Part shown: positions 1 to 10,000 of the stretch, one piece after another | Layout of the letters: each line of letters begins with the position of its first letter | How positions within the stretch are numbered: position 1 is the stretch's first letter | Assembly (NCBI GenBank): GCA_031256035.1 | Contig: JAIRRJ010000057.1 | Location: forward strand, 1 to 59,768 | Reading direction: 5' to 3' | Length of the DNA: 59,768 nucleotides | Source: Treponema sp. | GTDB taxonomy: Bacteria; Spirochaetota; Spirochaetia; Treponematales; Breznakiellaceae | The notes under the pieces: generated by a model | Databases searched by the model: none | What the model saw: only the letters and a program-made list of their open reading frames with translations | Told to the model about the DNA's origin: nothing | Made by a program: the position numbers and the translations under genes

Positions 1-1518
1 TTCAATCATTCCCTTGTCGGCAAACTCGGAAAAGTCCCGGATGCAGCGGTGAGTGAACGGAAGCTGGATCGTAAGACTTGCCACCGCATACTGTTTGTTT
101 GGTTTGACGATAGGCGGCAGCAAAGAGAATCCCGTCATTAACTTTGTCATGGACTTGCGGTAGTCAACAACGGTTTCCAGTATCACCGTTTCCAGAAACT
201 GCGGAAACTTTACGGCGACTTTCGGAATATGTTTCCAGAGCTTGTCCCACGCATACTCCGCGCCTTTGGTATCGCCGGACATCCACGCCGTTTCCATCAG
301 GGCGGTATACAGAAAAGGATAGCGGTCGCATATCTTTTCCGGCAGGGTATCGCGGTTGAATAATTTTGAGTAGGCGATATATTCGTCCAGAGAGGGACTG
401 GAATACTGCTGAAACTGGTACATCACCTTTAGGATTAGCTCTTCGTCTCCTGAGCGCACGGCGCAAGTCCTTGCCGGAAGATACTGCTTCGCTTCAAGAT
501 AATACTTTGCAGCAGCCATGTTCGCCGCAGACAGATTCAGGCTACATTCCTTCGCCATATTTCTTAAGAAATCAAGAAACAAATGATGATAACGGAACAT
601 ATCCTGTCCTGCACGGCTGATAAAAGTATTGTTCGCGCACAATTCCAATAGAACCACAGGCGCATCCTTTCTGCCGGTCAGAGCGGCGGCAAGCTGCGCG
701 TTCATTTCATCAACCACCGATGTCTTCAGCATAAAATCCCGCAAACGTTTATCCCAGTTTTCCCAGAGATACTCGCGGATAAAACGCTCAAACGCATACT
801 CGATGTTTTCTGAATCAATGCGCCTGCTTTTGGCAATGGCGTTCACATTTATGGCAAGCCCGCCCGAAGCCAACAGGGCAAATCCGGTTTCTTCTTTCGT
901 GAGGCTGCGGCCCAGACTTAAAAAATAATCTTTGAGTTCGGTTTCAGAAAAACGGAGTTCCGCAGCTCCTATCAATGCCGTGCTTTCATCCCTGAACAGC
1001 TCGCGAAACTCCTGCGGCGGCTCGTTACGCGACAAAAACAAAACCGTAAAAGAGCGGGGCAGCCTCTTCAGCACCAGGGGCAGTGATTTTAAAATGTCAG
1101 GATTGGAGATCAAATGTAAATCGTCAAGAGTGAGGGTGTACTGATTCTCGTCAGGCAGCAGTTCAGCCAACAGCCGTACCGTGTTTTCCACCGGCATTGA
1201 GGAAAAATTGGGGTCGGCAAGGATCGCCTGCATATTTTCATTGTCCGGCTGAATGGAACACAGAACCGAGGCCAGCAGTTTGTAGAAAACAGACGGTATG
1301 TTGTCATAAGTGTCGAGGCCTATCCAGAGCGCCTGACCGCTTGCGGTTGCCGCGCTCCAGAGCAGGGCGGTAACGGTTTTTCCGCTGCCGGCAGGCGCGC
1401 CCAAATAAATAAAACGGCTTGCTGCGGCGCGGCGCATTTTTAGCATCAGTTCACGCCGCGGAGCGCAAATTTCCGGCAGAGCGGCAGGGGTGCATTTCTC
1501 GTTTAAGAGAGCGGCCAT
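1..1518 (-). CDS. MalT/LuxR-type STAND ATPase regulator, truncated by window edge
   Basis: The minus-strand frame is open for all 506 codons from the ATG at 1518 to base 1, so the gene continues outside the window. A P-loop GAPAGSGKT lies at residues 40-47 and a Walker B-like TLTLDDLHL at 128-136. Winged-helix-like and helical-repeat sequence follows (FRYHHLFLDFLRN near residue 325). This order is typical of the roughly 900-residue MalT-like LuxR regulators, in which an N-terminal NTPase senses a ligand and a C-terminal HTH binds DNA. The HTH is not in the window, so the regulator role is inferred from the ATPase half. It is divergent from the envelope cassette at 1696 and could control it. 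Confidence 0.75.
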   Translation of the reverse strand, partial: MAALLNEKCTPAALPEICAPRRELMLKMRRAAASRFIYLGAPAGSGKTVTALLWSAATASGQALWIGLDTYDNIPSVFYKLLASVLCSIQPDNENMQAILADPNFSSMPVENTVRLLAELLPDENQYTLTLDDLHLISNPDILKSLPLVLKRLPRSFTVLFLSRNEPPQEFRELFRDESTALIGAAELRFSETELKDYFLSLGRSLTKEETGFALLASGGLAINVNAIAKSRRIDSENIEYAFERFIREYLWENWDKRLRDFMLKTSVVDEMNAQLAAALTGRKDAPVVLLELCANNTFISRAGQDMFRYHHLFLDFLRNMAKECSLNLSAANMAAAKYYLEAKQYLPARTCAVRSGDEELILKVMYQFQQYSSPSLDEYIAYSKLFNRDTLPEKICDRYPFLYTALMETAWMSGDTKGAEYAWDKLWKHIPKVAVKFPQFLETVILETVVDYRKSMTKLMTGFSLLPPIVKPNKQYAVASLTIQLPFTHRCIRDFSEFADKGMIE

Positions 1519-1565
1519 AAGGTAGAATAAGCCCAAAGTGTAAAAAAGTCAAGAAAAAACCGATA

Positions 1566-1654
1566 CGGTATTGGTTTTTATCAATTATATGGCTTTAAAA
1601 CCTATGTTGCATCAATAATAAAAACAACAAAAAACGGTAAAAAACCCAATACCG
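1566..1654. promoter_or_regulatory. Divergent intergenic region with a spaced inverted repeat
   Basis: The 177-bp AT-rich gap between the divergent regulator (start 1518) and the exported protein (start 1696) must hold both promoters. It carries an imperfect inverted repeat: CGGTATTGGTTTTT at 1566-1579 and AAAACCCAATACCG at 1641-1654, matching over 14 bases with one mismatch, about 61 bp between arms. This could be a paired operator for the adjacent regulator or a structure in an mRNA leader. No convincing -35/-10 pair was found for either gene. Confidence 0.35.
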
Positions 1655-1695
1655 GATTGTTGTGTTATTTTACACAAGAGATATAAATTTTTAGT

Positions 1696-3657
1696 ATGTA
1701 TAGTATAAAGAAGCGAAAATTGAGGCGCATCGCTTCTATTTTTCTCTTTCTGCTCATAGTTGTTTGTTCACCACTCTCTGCCCTTGACTTCTCCCTCCGG
1801 CCCCGTGGTTTTATGTTTTTCCCAATGGGAGCAGGGCTGGAAACGGCGGACGGCAACCCCCGCTACGGCTTGGGCGGCGGCGGTGATTTAGGTTTTGAGC
1901 TCGACCTTTCAAGCATCTGGCCTAACCCGCTTGGCCTTGGCTACACGCTGGGCATCGAGGGCGGATTTTTACTGAACGAAGTAAATGGCGATGAACCAAA
2001 AAATATGTCCTTCTATTCCTTTGGCGGTAGTTTGGGTTTGTATTACTTCCCCCTGTCGCGGCTTTTTATCCGTATAGACGGAGCGGTAGGCGTATATCAG
2101 CCTGTATTTGAAGGTGAAAACGGTAATTCAGGATTGTACTTGCGTTGCGGAGGTGAAATTGGTTTCCGCTTCACACCTGCCTTTACCATTGCGGCTAACG
2201 CAGGCTGGCGGCAATTTGAAATAGACAGTGAAACTTTTAACTCAGGGCTGTATGCCGGGCTGACAGCGCAATTAACATTCCAAACCGGCAATAAAAACAC
2301 AGGAGGCCTTAGCGCAGTCATTGACCAATATGATGCGGTGTATCCCGCTTTTATGCAGTTGTACCAAAGCAACGCAATAGGCAGCCTTGTTATCCGCAAC
2401 AATGAAAACGCCGAAATCCGCAACGTGCGGGTCAGTTTCCGCGCCGCAGGCTACACCGCCTCCGAATTCCCCTGCGGTGAAATCCCGATAATACCGAGAG
2501 GCCGCAGCGTTGAACTCCCTCTGTTAGCTGATTTTTCACCGGCAATTTTGCGCTTCACCGACAAGGGGCGCATTTTGGGCGAGGTTGTTATCCACTACCG
2601 CTTTTTGGGTCAGGAGCGGGAAGTAACGCGGACAGTCATTGTAGCGTCCCACAACCGCAACACCGTAACAACAGGAGATATGGCGGCTTTTGCGGCGTTC
2701 ATTTCTCCCACATCACCTGAAGTTCTTGATTACGCGAAATACATCGCGGGTATTGCCCGAGGCAGCCGCCGCATCGGGCACAACCAGAATTTCCAGTACG
2801 CAATCTGGTTCTTTGAAGGCTTACGCGCAAGCGGTTTGCGAGTTGGCGAAACATATTCAGCGGAAAACGAAGAACATAAGCACAGCGTTGTCCAGTTTCC
2901 CGCAGAAACTTTGTCTTTTGGAACCGGTTCAAACCGCGATCTTGCCTTGCTCTTTGCAACAGGACTTGAATGTGTGGCAATCCCTGCGGCATTTGTCAAA
3001 ACAGATGGAACCGAAGGTTCCGATGATTTTATCGCCGCTGTTTGTCTTAACATCAACCAGAGCGAGGCTGAAACCTTATTTAACGGCACCGATAAAATTC
3101 TGGTCATCGACAACAAAGTATGGCTGCCCCTGTCCATGAACGCCTTTAACGAGGGCTTTCAGGCGGCATGGGCAAAAGGAGCGGCAGCCCTCAACGAAGC
3201 GTTCAGAGCGGGAAAGGAAGTTGAACTTGTCATGGTGGAAGAAGCATGGGCGGTGTATCCCCCCGCGCCCCTGCCTGCGCTTGGCGGACGCATTATTCGC
3301 ACAAATACCGAAGAGGCAGCAACCGCCGCCAGCCAAGCCATGCAAGCCTACATCACACAGGAGATAAACCCCTTAATCCAAATGGTAAGCGGCGGGCAGG
3401 GCAATCTGAATGAAGCTGCCCGGCAAAACCGTCTGGGGATTTTGTACGCACGCATCGGACGCATAGCCGAAGCAAAGGCGAGTTTCGAACGCGTCGCCGG
3501 AATGGGATTGGTTCCGGCAATGACAAACCGGGGTAATCTTGCGCTTTCAGAGCGGGATTACACAACAGCGGAACGCTGGTTCAGGCAAGCCTTGCAGCGT
3601 GAACCGCAAAACACCGCCGCCCTGCGCGGCCTGGAACAAGTAGAGGCAAATAGGTAG
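1696..3657 (+). CDS. Exported beta-rich protein with degenerate transglutaminase-like domain and C-terminal TPR
   Basis: The 653-residue product starts with a basic stretch and a hydrophobic signal peptide ending near CSPLSA (about residue 30). Residues 30-200 are glycine- and aromatic-rich alternating strands, as in an outer-membrane barrel. An immunoglobulin-like part follows at about 205-330, then a transglutaminase-like fold at 355-540, and two TPR-like helices at about 570-653 (NRLGILYARIGRIAEAKASF; LALSERDYTTAERWFRQAL). It is paralogous to the protein at 11508-13337 along most of its length. At the position where that paralogue has GGDCTYLS, this one has GSNRDLAL, so the catalytic Cys is missing and the domain is probably non-enzymatic. 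It heads a plus-strand cassette with the FecR, cyclase and GLUG genes. Function unknown. Confidence 0.8.
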   Translation: MYSIKKRKLRRIASIFLFLLIVVCSPLSALDFSLRPRGFMFFPMGAGLETADGNPRYGLGGGGDLGFELDLSSIWPNPLGLGYTLGIEGGFLLNEVNGDEPKNMSFYSFGGSLGLYYFPLSRLFIRIDGAVGVYQPVFEGENGNSGLYLRCGGEIGFRFTPAFTIAANAGWRQFEIDSETFNSGLYAGLTAQLTFQTGNKNTGGLSAVIDQYDAVYPAFMQLYQSNAIGSLVIRNNENAEIRNVRVSFRAAGYTASEFPCGEIPIIPRGRSVELPLLADFSPAILRFTDKGRILGEVVIHYRFLGQEREVTRTVIVASHNRNTVTTGDMAAFAAFISPTSPEVLDYAKYIAGIARGSRRIGHNQNFQYAIWFFEGLRASGLRVGETYSAENEEHKHSVVQFPAETLSFGTGSNRDLALLFATGLECVAIPAAFVKTDGTEGSDDFIAAVCLNINQSEAETLFNGTDKILVIDNKVWLPLSMNAFNEGFQAAWAKGAAALNEAFRAGKEVELVMVEEAWAVYPPAPLPALGGRIIRTNTEEAATAASQAMQAYITQEINPLIQMVSGGQGNLNEAARQNRLGILYARIGRIAEAKASFERVAGMGLVPAMTNRGNLALSERDYTTAERWFRQALQREPQNTAALRGLEQVEANR

Positions 3658-3689
3658 TGAGCAGTGAATAGTGAACAGTGAGTAGTGAA
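3656..3689. repeat. Heptameric tandem repeat, AGTGAAC type
   Basis: Directly over and after the stop codon of the preceding gene, five heptamers follow in phase: AGTGAGC, AGTGAAT, AGTGAAC, AGTGAGT, AGTGAAA. The same family recurs at about 6777-6820, 7092-7128, 9175-9205 and 12679-12748, in either orientation. A small hairpin (CAATGC/GCATTG) follows near 3757-3773 and may end transcription. Confidence 0.75.
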
Positions 3690-3807
3690 AAAAGAGCAAA
3701 GAGAAGAAAGCCTCTTCCTTTGCTAACTGATCACTTCTCACTGATTAGCAATTAGCAATGCAGTTTGCATTGATGAGATAAATTTGAATGAAGGAAGGAA
3801 TGCTATT

Positions 3808-4209
3808 ATGAAGAAAATTGTGCTAATCCTAATCATCGGGTGCATTGCGGCTGTTGCCGTTTTCGCACAAAGCTACACCGTGCAGAGCGTGACAGGCCGG
3901 GTAGAACTGGAAAAAGGCGGCAACCGCGTGACGGTAAAAGAGGGTGATACCCTTACCGCCGAGGCAGTTATCCACACCGGCATCGGCGCGTCCATGGTGC
4001 TGAAAGATGGAGAGAAAACCATCACCATTGGGGCAGCCCGTAACGGCAAACTGGCGGAATTGGCCGCAGGAGCAGCTTCGGGGGTGCGTATTGGCGGCAA
4101 TGTTGCGCGTACTGACACCAGTGCGGTCAGCCGCACTACCGGCCAGGTCTCAACAGCTTCAGCCCGCGCCAGCGATGCCGCACAAGATGAGGACATCGCC
4201 GCGGAGTAG
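3808..4209 (+). CDS. FecR-domain exported protein
   Basis: The 133-residue protein has a signal peptide (MKKIVLILIIGCIAAVAVFA) followed by a FecR-like segment of about 90 residues: VQSVTGRVELEKGG, VKEGDTL and IHTGIGASMVLKDG match the family pattern of tG-x-V, v-x-G-d-x-l and i-x-T-g. The tail is Ala/Ser/Thr-rich and probably disordered. The ATG at 3808 is preferred over an upstream in-frame TTG at 3784 because AAGGAAGGAA lies 7 nt before it and the signal peptide starts there. FecR domains act in the periplasm as sensor or scaffold parts. Its position just before a CHASE2 cyclase suggests it feeds that receptor, which is an inference. Confidence 0.75.
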   Translation: MKKIVLILIIGCIAAVAVFAQSYTVQSVTGRVELEKGGNRVTVKEGDTLTAEAVIHTGIGASMVLKDGEKTITIGAARNGKLAELAAGAASGVRIGGNVARTDTSAVSRTTGQVSTASARASDAAQDEDIAAE

Positions 4210-4219
4210 GTGAAGAATG

Positions 4220-4336
4220 AAGAGGTTCACACAAAGACACTAAGACGCAAAGAACACGAAGGGAAGATTAAAAAGTTTGAAATTCTATCCTTCTTCTTCC
4301 TTCGTGCCTTTGCGCCTTTGTGTGAGGTCTTCTTAG
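4220..4336. repeat. Imperfect inverted repeat of the GCAAAGACGC family
   Basis: The gap between the FecR gene and the cyclase gene is almost all one imperfect palindrome with arms of about 45 nt. The left arm holds TTCACACAAAGACAC and GACGCAAAGAACACGAAGG. The right arm holds CCTTCGTGCCTTTGCGCC and TTTGTGTGAGGTCTTCTT. It ends about 10 nt before the cyclase ATG and so would fold in that gene's 5' leader. A related element lies at 11519-11690. Confidence 0.7.
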
Positions 4337-4345
4337 AGTAAATTT

Positions 4346-7015
4346 ATGGGTAGAAAGAGCAGCAGCAAAAAACATTTTTTTCGCGTAACGCTGGCGGCAG
4401 TCGCCGTTTCATCTCTTTTGTACTTCACCTCACTTGACAACAAGTTTTTCGACCTGTTCCTGCGCCTGCTGCCCAGTCTTACCGAGAATGAAAAAGTTTT
4501 TGTGCTTACCCTTGACGATGATTCAATAAACTATGCCGGCGGTTTCCCCTTTAAGCGCGAAGTCATGGGCGATGTGGTAGTGTTATTGAAAGAATTGGGA
4601 GTACAAACAATCGTATTCGACTTGAGCTACCTTGACGAAAGCCCGCCCCGCCTTGATCCCGCGTATGCCGCGCAGGTCTTTGACCGTTACCTGAGTTCCG
4701 GCTTTGCGCAGATTGACGACGCTGTCGCTATCCTGGGACACACCGCTAACAGCGGTCAGCGTGAATTATACCTGCAGGATATTCGAAATTTAAATAACAG
4801 CGTCAGAAGCGAACTTGAAAATTCAATTTCCCTGCTCATCCGGGACGTGGACGAATACTTTGCCCAGTCCCTGGCTTTTTCCGGCTGCTCGTGGCTTACC
4901 CTGACCATGTTACGTCCGCAAGACCTGTTAGGTGAAAGCGATTATACTGCCAATCCTGAAACCGATCATTACCTGGCGGAATACATAACCCTTGAAAATG
5001 TCATTGACGCAGGAGACGGCAAAACGCCGCAGATGGCGGGGGTTATGCCTGCCATACAAAAATTGCTGAGCCGTGCAAAGGGCGCTGGTTTCGTAAACGC
5101 CGGCCGGGATTCAGACGGTCTGTACCGGCGCATACACCTCCTTGCAAAGTACAAAGACAATTATTACGGACACCTCACGCTTACATCGTTACGCGAAATG
5201 TTAGGCTATAACGCAATCGAAGTTTCAAACAAGGCTGTAACCCTGATAAAGAACGACAAAACCAAGCTCCGTATCCCCCGTGCGCAGGACGGCACGATGC
5301 TCCTCAAGTGGCCCAAGAAAAAGTTTTATGATTACCGCATGATGTCCCTTGTGGAACTGGTACAGCATACGGTAAACGAACCTGATTTTGCGTATAACAT
5401 CGGAGTAATGCACGATTCCTGGTTTTTCATGTATTGGGACGGAGGCCGTGAAGCGGCGTTTACCGCATCCCCCTGGGAATATTATCTTGAGGCGGAAACG
5501 CTCAAAAATACCGCGTTTGCAAACAATGAAACCGCCGGCGGGGAATGGCTGCAGGCGCGTGAGAATTTTTTCAACTCTTGCCGGGCGTTCTTGTCCGGCC
5601 CTTATGAAGAGCGCATACTCGCCGATGTCGGTGACGATATTGACACCGCGGAATTTGTACGTGATACGTTCGATGTGTGCCGCAGCCAGTACAACCGCCT
5701 TGCAGCAATCCGCAGAAATACAGCGGCACTGGCGGACAGCTTCTGCGTAATCGGCGCGGACGCGACATCAATGACCGACAACGGCCTTATTACCTTCCAG
5801 GAAAATTTCCCTCTGGTAGGCACTTACGCAACTGCCGCCAATATGCTCCTGTCAGGAGAGTTCATAAAAGACACCCCCTTTTTTGTGCCGCTGATCATCG
5901 CGCTGTTGTACGCCCTCTTAATAGCGTTTCTTGCCAGCCGTTTTGACACCCATTTGTCGATCATAATCGGCGTATCCGGCCTGTTATTGTTGAGTGTCTC
6001 GTTTGCGGTGTTTTTCAGGATAAGTAAAATTTATCTCGGTTTTGCCGTTCCGTTATCCGCAACTGCGCTCACCTTTATCGCCATGATGGTGATCAAGTTC
6101 CTTACCGCCAGCCGCGAGAAAGCGTTTTTGCACGGGGCGTTTTCCCGCTACCTTGCGCCGGAAGTGATCAGCGAAATAATCAACGATCCCGATAAATTGA
6201 ACCTCGGCGGCGAAAAGCGGGAGATGACCGCCATATTCACCGACATTCAGGGCTTCTCCACAATTTCGGAAAAACTTGATCCCGCCCACCTTGTCCGTCT
6301 GCTCAACCGCTACCTGACCGCAATGAGCAACATCATCATGCACAACAAGGGAACAATCGACAAATACGAAGGGGACGCGATTATCGCCTTTTTCGGCGCG
6401 CCCGTCATGCAGGCAGACCATCCCGCCCTTGCCTGCCGCAGCGCCCTTGCGATGAAGGCAGCCGAGAGAGAACTCAATAAAACTGTCGTGGCAGAAGGCT
6501 TAAGCCCCGTGCCAATCTTTACCCGCATTGGCATCAACACAGGCGAAATGGTAGTGGGCAACATGGGCGCGGAAAACAAAATGGACTACACGATCATGGG
6601 CAACGCCGTAAACCTCGCCGCCCGCCTTGAGGGGGTGAACAAGCAATACAAAACCGGCGGCATACTGATAAGCGAATATACCCGCGCAAAGCTCGGCGAT
6701 GAATTTTTGCTGCGCCGTCTTGATAGAGTGAGGGTCGTGGGGATCAACACCCCCTTGCGCCTGTACGAACTGTTGGCAGTGAACAATGAGCAGGGAACAG
6801 TGAGCAGTGAACAGAGAGCGGCAGAACAGTGGGAGCGGGCAATTGATTTTTATGAGGCGCGGCAATTTAAGGAAGCTGTAAGAATATTCTCCACTATGAT
6901 GACGCAAAACCCCGATGACAAAACCGCAGGGTTATATGCAAGCCGCTGCATGGAATACGGCGCGAACCCGCCACCCGATAACTGGGACGCAGTAAATAAT
7001 TTAACGGAGAAATAA
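4346..7015 (+). CDS. CHASE2-domain class III adenylate cyclase
   Basis: The 889-residue receptor has TM1 at about 13-30, an extracytoplasmic CHASE2 sensor (about 35-500, beginning NKFFDLFLRLLP and VLTLDDDSINYAGGFPF), three TM segments (about 512-595), a class III cyclase domain (about 625-800) and a short TPR-like tail. Catalytic features are visible: metal Asp in FTDIQGFS and in YEGDAIIAFFG, Lys in DKYEGD, Thr in YTIMGNAVN, and Asn/Arg in NAVNLAARLE. A Lys/Thr pair at the base-recognition positions is the bacterial adenylyl rather than guanylyl cyclase pattern. It should turn a periplasmic signal into cAMP, probably with the FecR protein upstream. A heptamer repeat (6777-6820) encodes the linker VNNEQGTVSSEQRAAEQ between the catalytic domain and the tail. 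No effector for cAMP is seen in the window. Confidence 0.92.
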   Translation: MGRKSSSKKHFFRVTLAAVAVSSLLYFTSLDNKFFDLFLRLLPSLTENEKVFVLTLDDDSINYAGGFPFKREVMGDVVVLLKELGVQTIVFDLSYLDESPPRLDPAYAAQVFDRYLSSGFAQIDDAVAILGHTANSGQRELYLQDIRNLNNSVRSELENSISLLIRDVDEYFAQSLAFSGCSWLTLTMLRPQDLLGESDYTANPETDHYLAEYITLENVIDAGDGKTPQMAGVMPAIQKLLSRAKGAGFVNAGRDSDGLYRRIHLLAKYKDNYYGHLTLTSLREMLGYNAIEVSNKAVTLIKNDKTKLRIPRAQDGTMLLKWPKKKFYDYRMMSLVELVQHTVNEPDFAYNIGVMHDSWFFMYWDGGREAAFTASPWEYYLEAETLKNTAFANNETAGGEWLQARENFFNSCRAFLSGPYEERILADVGDDIDTAEFVRDTFDVCRSQYNRLAAIRRNTAALADSFCVIGADATSMTDNGLITFQENFPLVGTYATAANMLLSGEFIKDTPFFVPLIIALLYALLIAFLASRFDTHLSIIIGVSGLLLLSVSFAVFFRISKIYLGFAVPLSATALTFIAMMVIKFLTASREKAFLHGAFSRYLAPEVISEIINDPDKLNLGGEKREMTAIFTDIQGFSTISEKLDPAHLVRLLNRYLTAMSNIIMHNKGTIDKYEGDAIIAFFGAPVMQADHPALACRSALAMKAAERELNKTVVAEGLSPVPIFTRIGINTGEMVVGNMGAENKMDYTIMGNAVNLAARLEGVNKQYKTGGILISEYTRAKLGDEFLLRRLDRVRVVGINTPLRLYELLAVNNEQGTVSSEQRAAEQWERAIDFYEARQFKEAVRIFSTMMTQNPDDKTAGLYASRCMEYGANPPPDNWDAVNNLTEK
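6777..6820. repeat. Heptameric tandem repeat inside the cyclase gene
   Basis: Six AGTGAAC-type heptamers run in phase (AGTGAAC, AATGAGC, AGGGAAC, AGTGAGC, AGTGAAC, AGAGAGC). They encode the Gln/Glu/Ser-rich linker after the cyclase domain. Six units (42 nt) keep the frame. Confidence 0.75.
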
Positions 7016-7018
7016 CAA

Positions 7019-10000
7019 ATGAAAAAAGAAAAAAGAAAAATGAAGAAATCAGGAAGGCTGCGGACGGCAAGGAAGCATACCGCCGCATTCTTCACACTGT
7101 TCACTGTTCTCTGTTCACTATTCACTGTCGCTTGCGAACTTTTCACCGGACCCAAAGTTGACCTGTTGAAAAAGATCGACGACGAAGTGGCATGGGCAAA
7201 TGCGGAAAAACTTGCCGTAACCGTGGTCTTTCCGGCTGAATGGGGGCAAAGCCCGCAACAGGGTACCGACAAATGCGGCGACACCCGCAGGGGCTATGAG
7301 TTTAACGTGGAATTCACCCCCTTTGGCGGCTACGGTTTTGAAGAATGGCTGGCGTTTAAAACCGATGACTATAACGGCTTAGACAAAACAAAAAGCGCAG
7401 GCGAAGTACGGGCATTATCGCTTAACGGAAACGGCGTAGATATAACCGAAGATACAAGCGCTACCGGAGCGAAAACCGCGAAGGTAAGAATCAACATCTT
7501 AATCCCGGTAACGCTCGTCCCCTGGTGCGGCAACCGCCCCCGGCTCAGCCAGCGGACCAACCCGCCCCTGAACCCTCTTCCAGCACCCTTTCCTTTTGAT
7601 CAGAAGGTCAATCTTTGGTTTACCATGCCTGTAAAACAAAGCACAGTGGCGATGGGGGAAACAATCAGGATTACCGGCATTTATGCCGGCGGCAACAACC
7701 GCGGCGAACTGTTCCAGGGGAATGGGGACTTGAATAATCATTTCACCATGGAATTTCCCGCGGCAGACCATATCCGCCTTACGCCGAAAACGGCAATAGC
7801 CGATGAACTTGCCCTGCTCAGCATCACTGTAACGGTGGGGCCGGGGATTGAAAGCAATGCCGGCGTGCAAATGGCGGCGGCGGAAACGGTTACCTACCAG
7901 ACGGACGCCAGCGAGGCGCAGAAGGTGTACGAGCCGGGGATTATCAGCGCAAGGCAGACACCGCCGCTGCCGTCGCCAAGGGACAACTGGTTCCAGGATG
8001 CGGGGACACAGTGGAACAACCCCAATATAGACCGCCGCTTCAACCAAAGCGACAATAAAACCGTCCAGATAAAATTCGCCGTAGACAGTGTGCCCGAAGG
8101 CGCGCCCGCAACGCCCAATCGGATTACCATAGTCGAACGGCTGGCGCATGATCTGGGCGGGCTTCAGCCGCAATCGCTCAGTACGCTGGAAACAATATAC
8201 GATGTGCCGGGGCCGGGCGTAGCGATTGCCGCCGATTACACGATCACCCATACCCTAAAAACAACCGAGCCGGGAATCATCCGGCTGGTGGCGCTCCCGT
8301 GGTATGACAATACGTTCCCGCCTTTGCAGCTTCACACGGCGCTTACAGACGGGCAGTATGTAACAATAGTGATGGACACCGCCGCGCCTGATTTATCGAA
8401 CATGGGCGCGTCCTTAAGCGGCTACGGTTCTGTGTCAGGCGGCGTGCATGTGTACGGCGCAAATGACGCTATCCTGACCCTTGCAAACTTAAGCAATCTT
8501 AACGACAACGGCGGTTTCGGAGGCATCAGGGCCGCGCAGGCGTGGAGTCTTCCCTGGACCATGGACGATACCAATGCCCTAAAGTGGTATGTTCAGATCC
8601 AGGCGCGAAGCGGAGGCGCCGCGGTTGAGAAGGGACCGCTCAACGTGTATAACGTAAGCACCCTGAACAATACCTACAACCTTAAAAGCAACTTCGACTT
8701 TTCCGCCGATACCGATTACCGTGTTAATGTGCGGTTTGAGGACCGCATGGGCAACCAGTCCGCATGGAAGGACACGGGGCTTTTTCTCAGATACTCAACC
8801 GCCCAGATCAACGCCGTTACGAACCTGGCGGCATCGTGTAATACGTCCGGAAACAGCATTACGGTGACTTGGGCACAACCGGCAAGCAGCAACGAAGTGG
8901 TAATACGGACTTACCGTTCAAGCGCAACCGGGGACGTGTTAGAAAACGAGACGCGGCAAGTCCTTGGTAGTACGGCAGTAAGCCACAGCTTTAGCGTAAC
9001 GCCGATGAACGAAGGCAAAGGTGTGAACGGAGTACGGAGCGGCAACGCGGTAAACGGCGTGTATGGCTATGAAATAAGCGTCATCGCCCACAACATTGCC
9101 GGAACTGCCGTTACCGGACCAATCTGGGTGTACAACATACCCGGCATGAGCAGCGCCGGCCTTACAAGGATAGAGAACAGTGGACAGTTAGCAGTGAACA
9201 GTGGGGGAAACTTTGTGTTGACAAGGGATATTACGGTTGCTTCTCACAACCCCACCGGCACATTCACCGGCAAATTCTACGGCAACGGGCATACGATAAC
9301 GATAAATGGTATGGCCGCCGCCGCCGATATGGGCTTGTTTGCCGTAATGGGAGGAAGCGCGTTTATCCGCGACCTCACCGTGAACTATAGCGGCAGTATC
9401 ACCGGCCCTGCAAGCGCATCCCGTTTCGGCGGCATAGCCGGAACAACACAGGGTAATGCCGAGTTCCTCAATGTATTGGTCAAAGGGGCGGCAACCTTTA
9501 ACGTAAACGGCAATAACACTGCCTACACAGGCGGCATGGCTGGGAGGATGCTCAACACGTCAAAGATCAGCAACGCTTATGGCGGCATGAACCTCACCGT
9601 GAACAGAAGCGGCACAGAAACAAACGCTCTCTGTGTGGGCGGCATTGCCGGAATCATGGAAGGAACAGAACCAGGCGTAAACGTTACAGAGGTTAATGCT
9701 GCAGGAAGCATTCGCGTAACGAGTGGCGGAACAGGCGATTTATACTTTGGCGGTTTTTGTGGTCAAATCAAAACTGCGGTCATTGAAGACTGCGGCAACA
9801 CAAGCTCCATTACGCTCTCGAGCCACTCAGGCGCAGTATACATGGGAGGCTTTGCCGGAGGATTGGATGTTGTTAATTCCGTTAAAGCAGAACTAAAGCG
9901 GTGCTGGTCAAAAGGCGATATTCAATCCGGCGGGAATGGGAAGTTCCACATCGGCGGCTTGCTCGGTCATTCCCAAGGTGTGAGTACTACTGTCAGAAAC

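Noticed and set aside
7499..8251. 250-codon minus-strand frame inside the GLUG lipoprotein gene
   Set aside because: No start signal and no protein features; it is a shadow of a GC-rich coding region.
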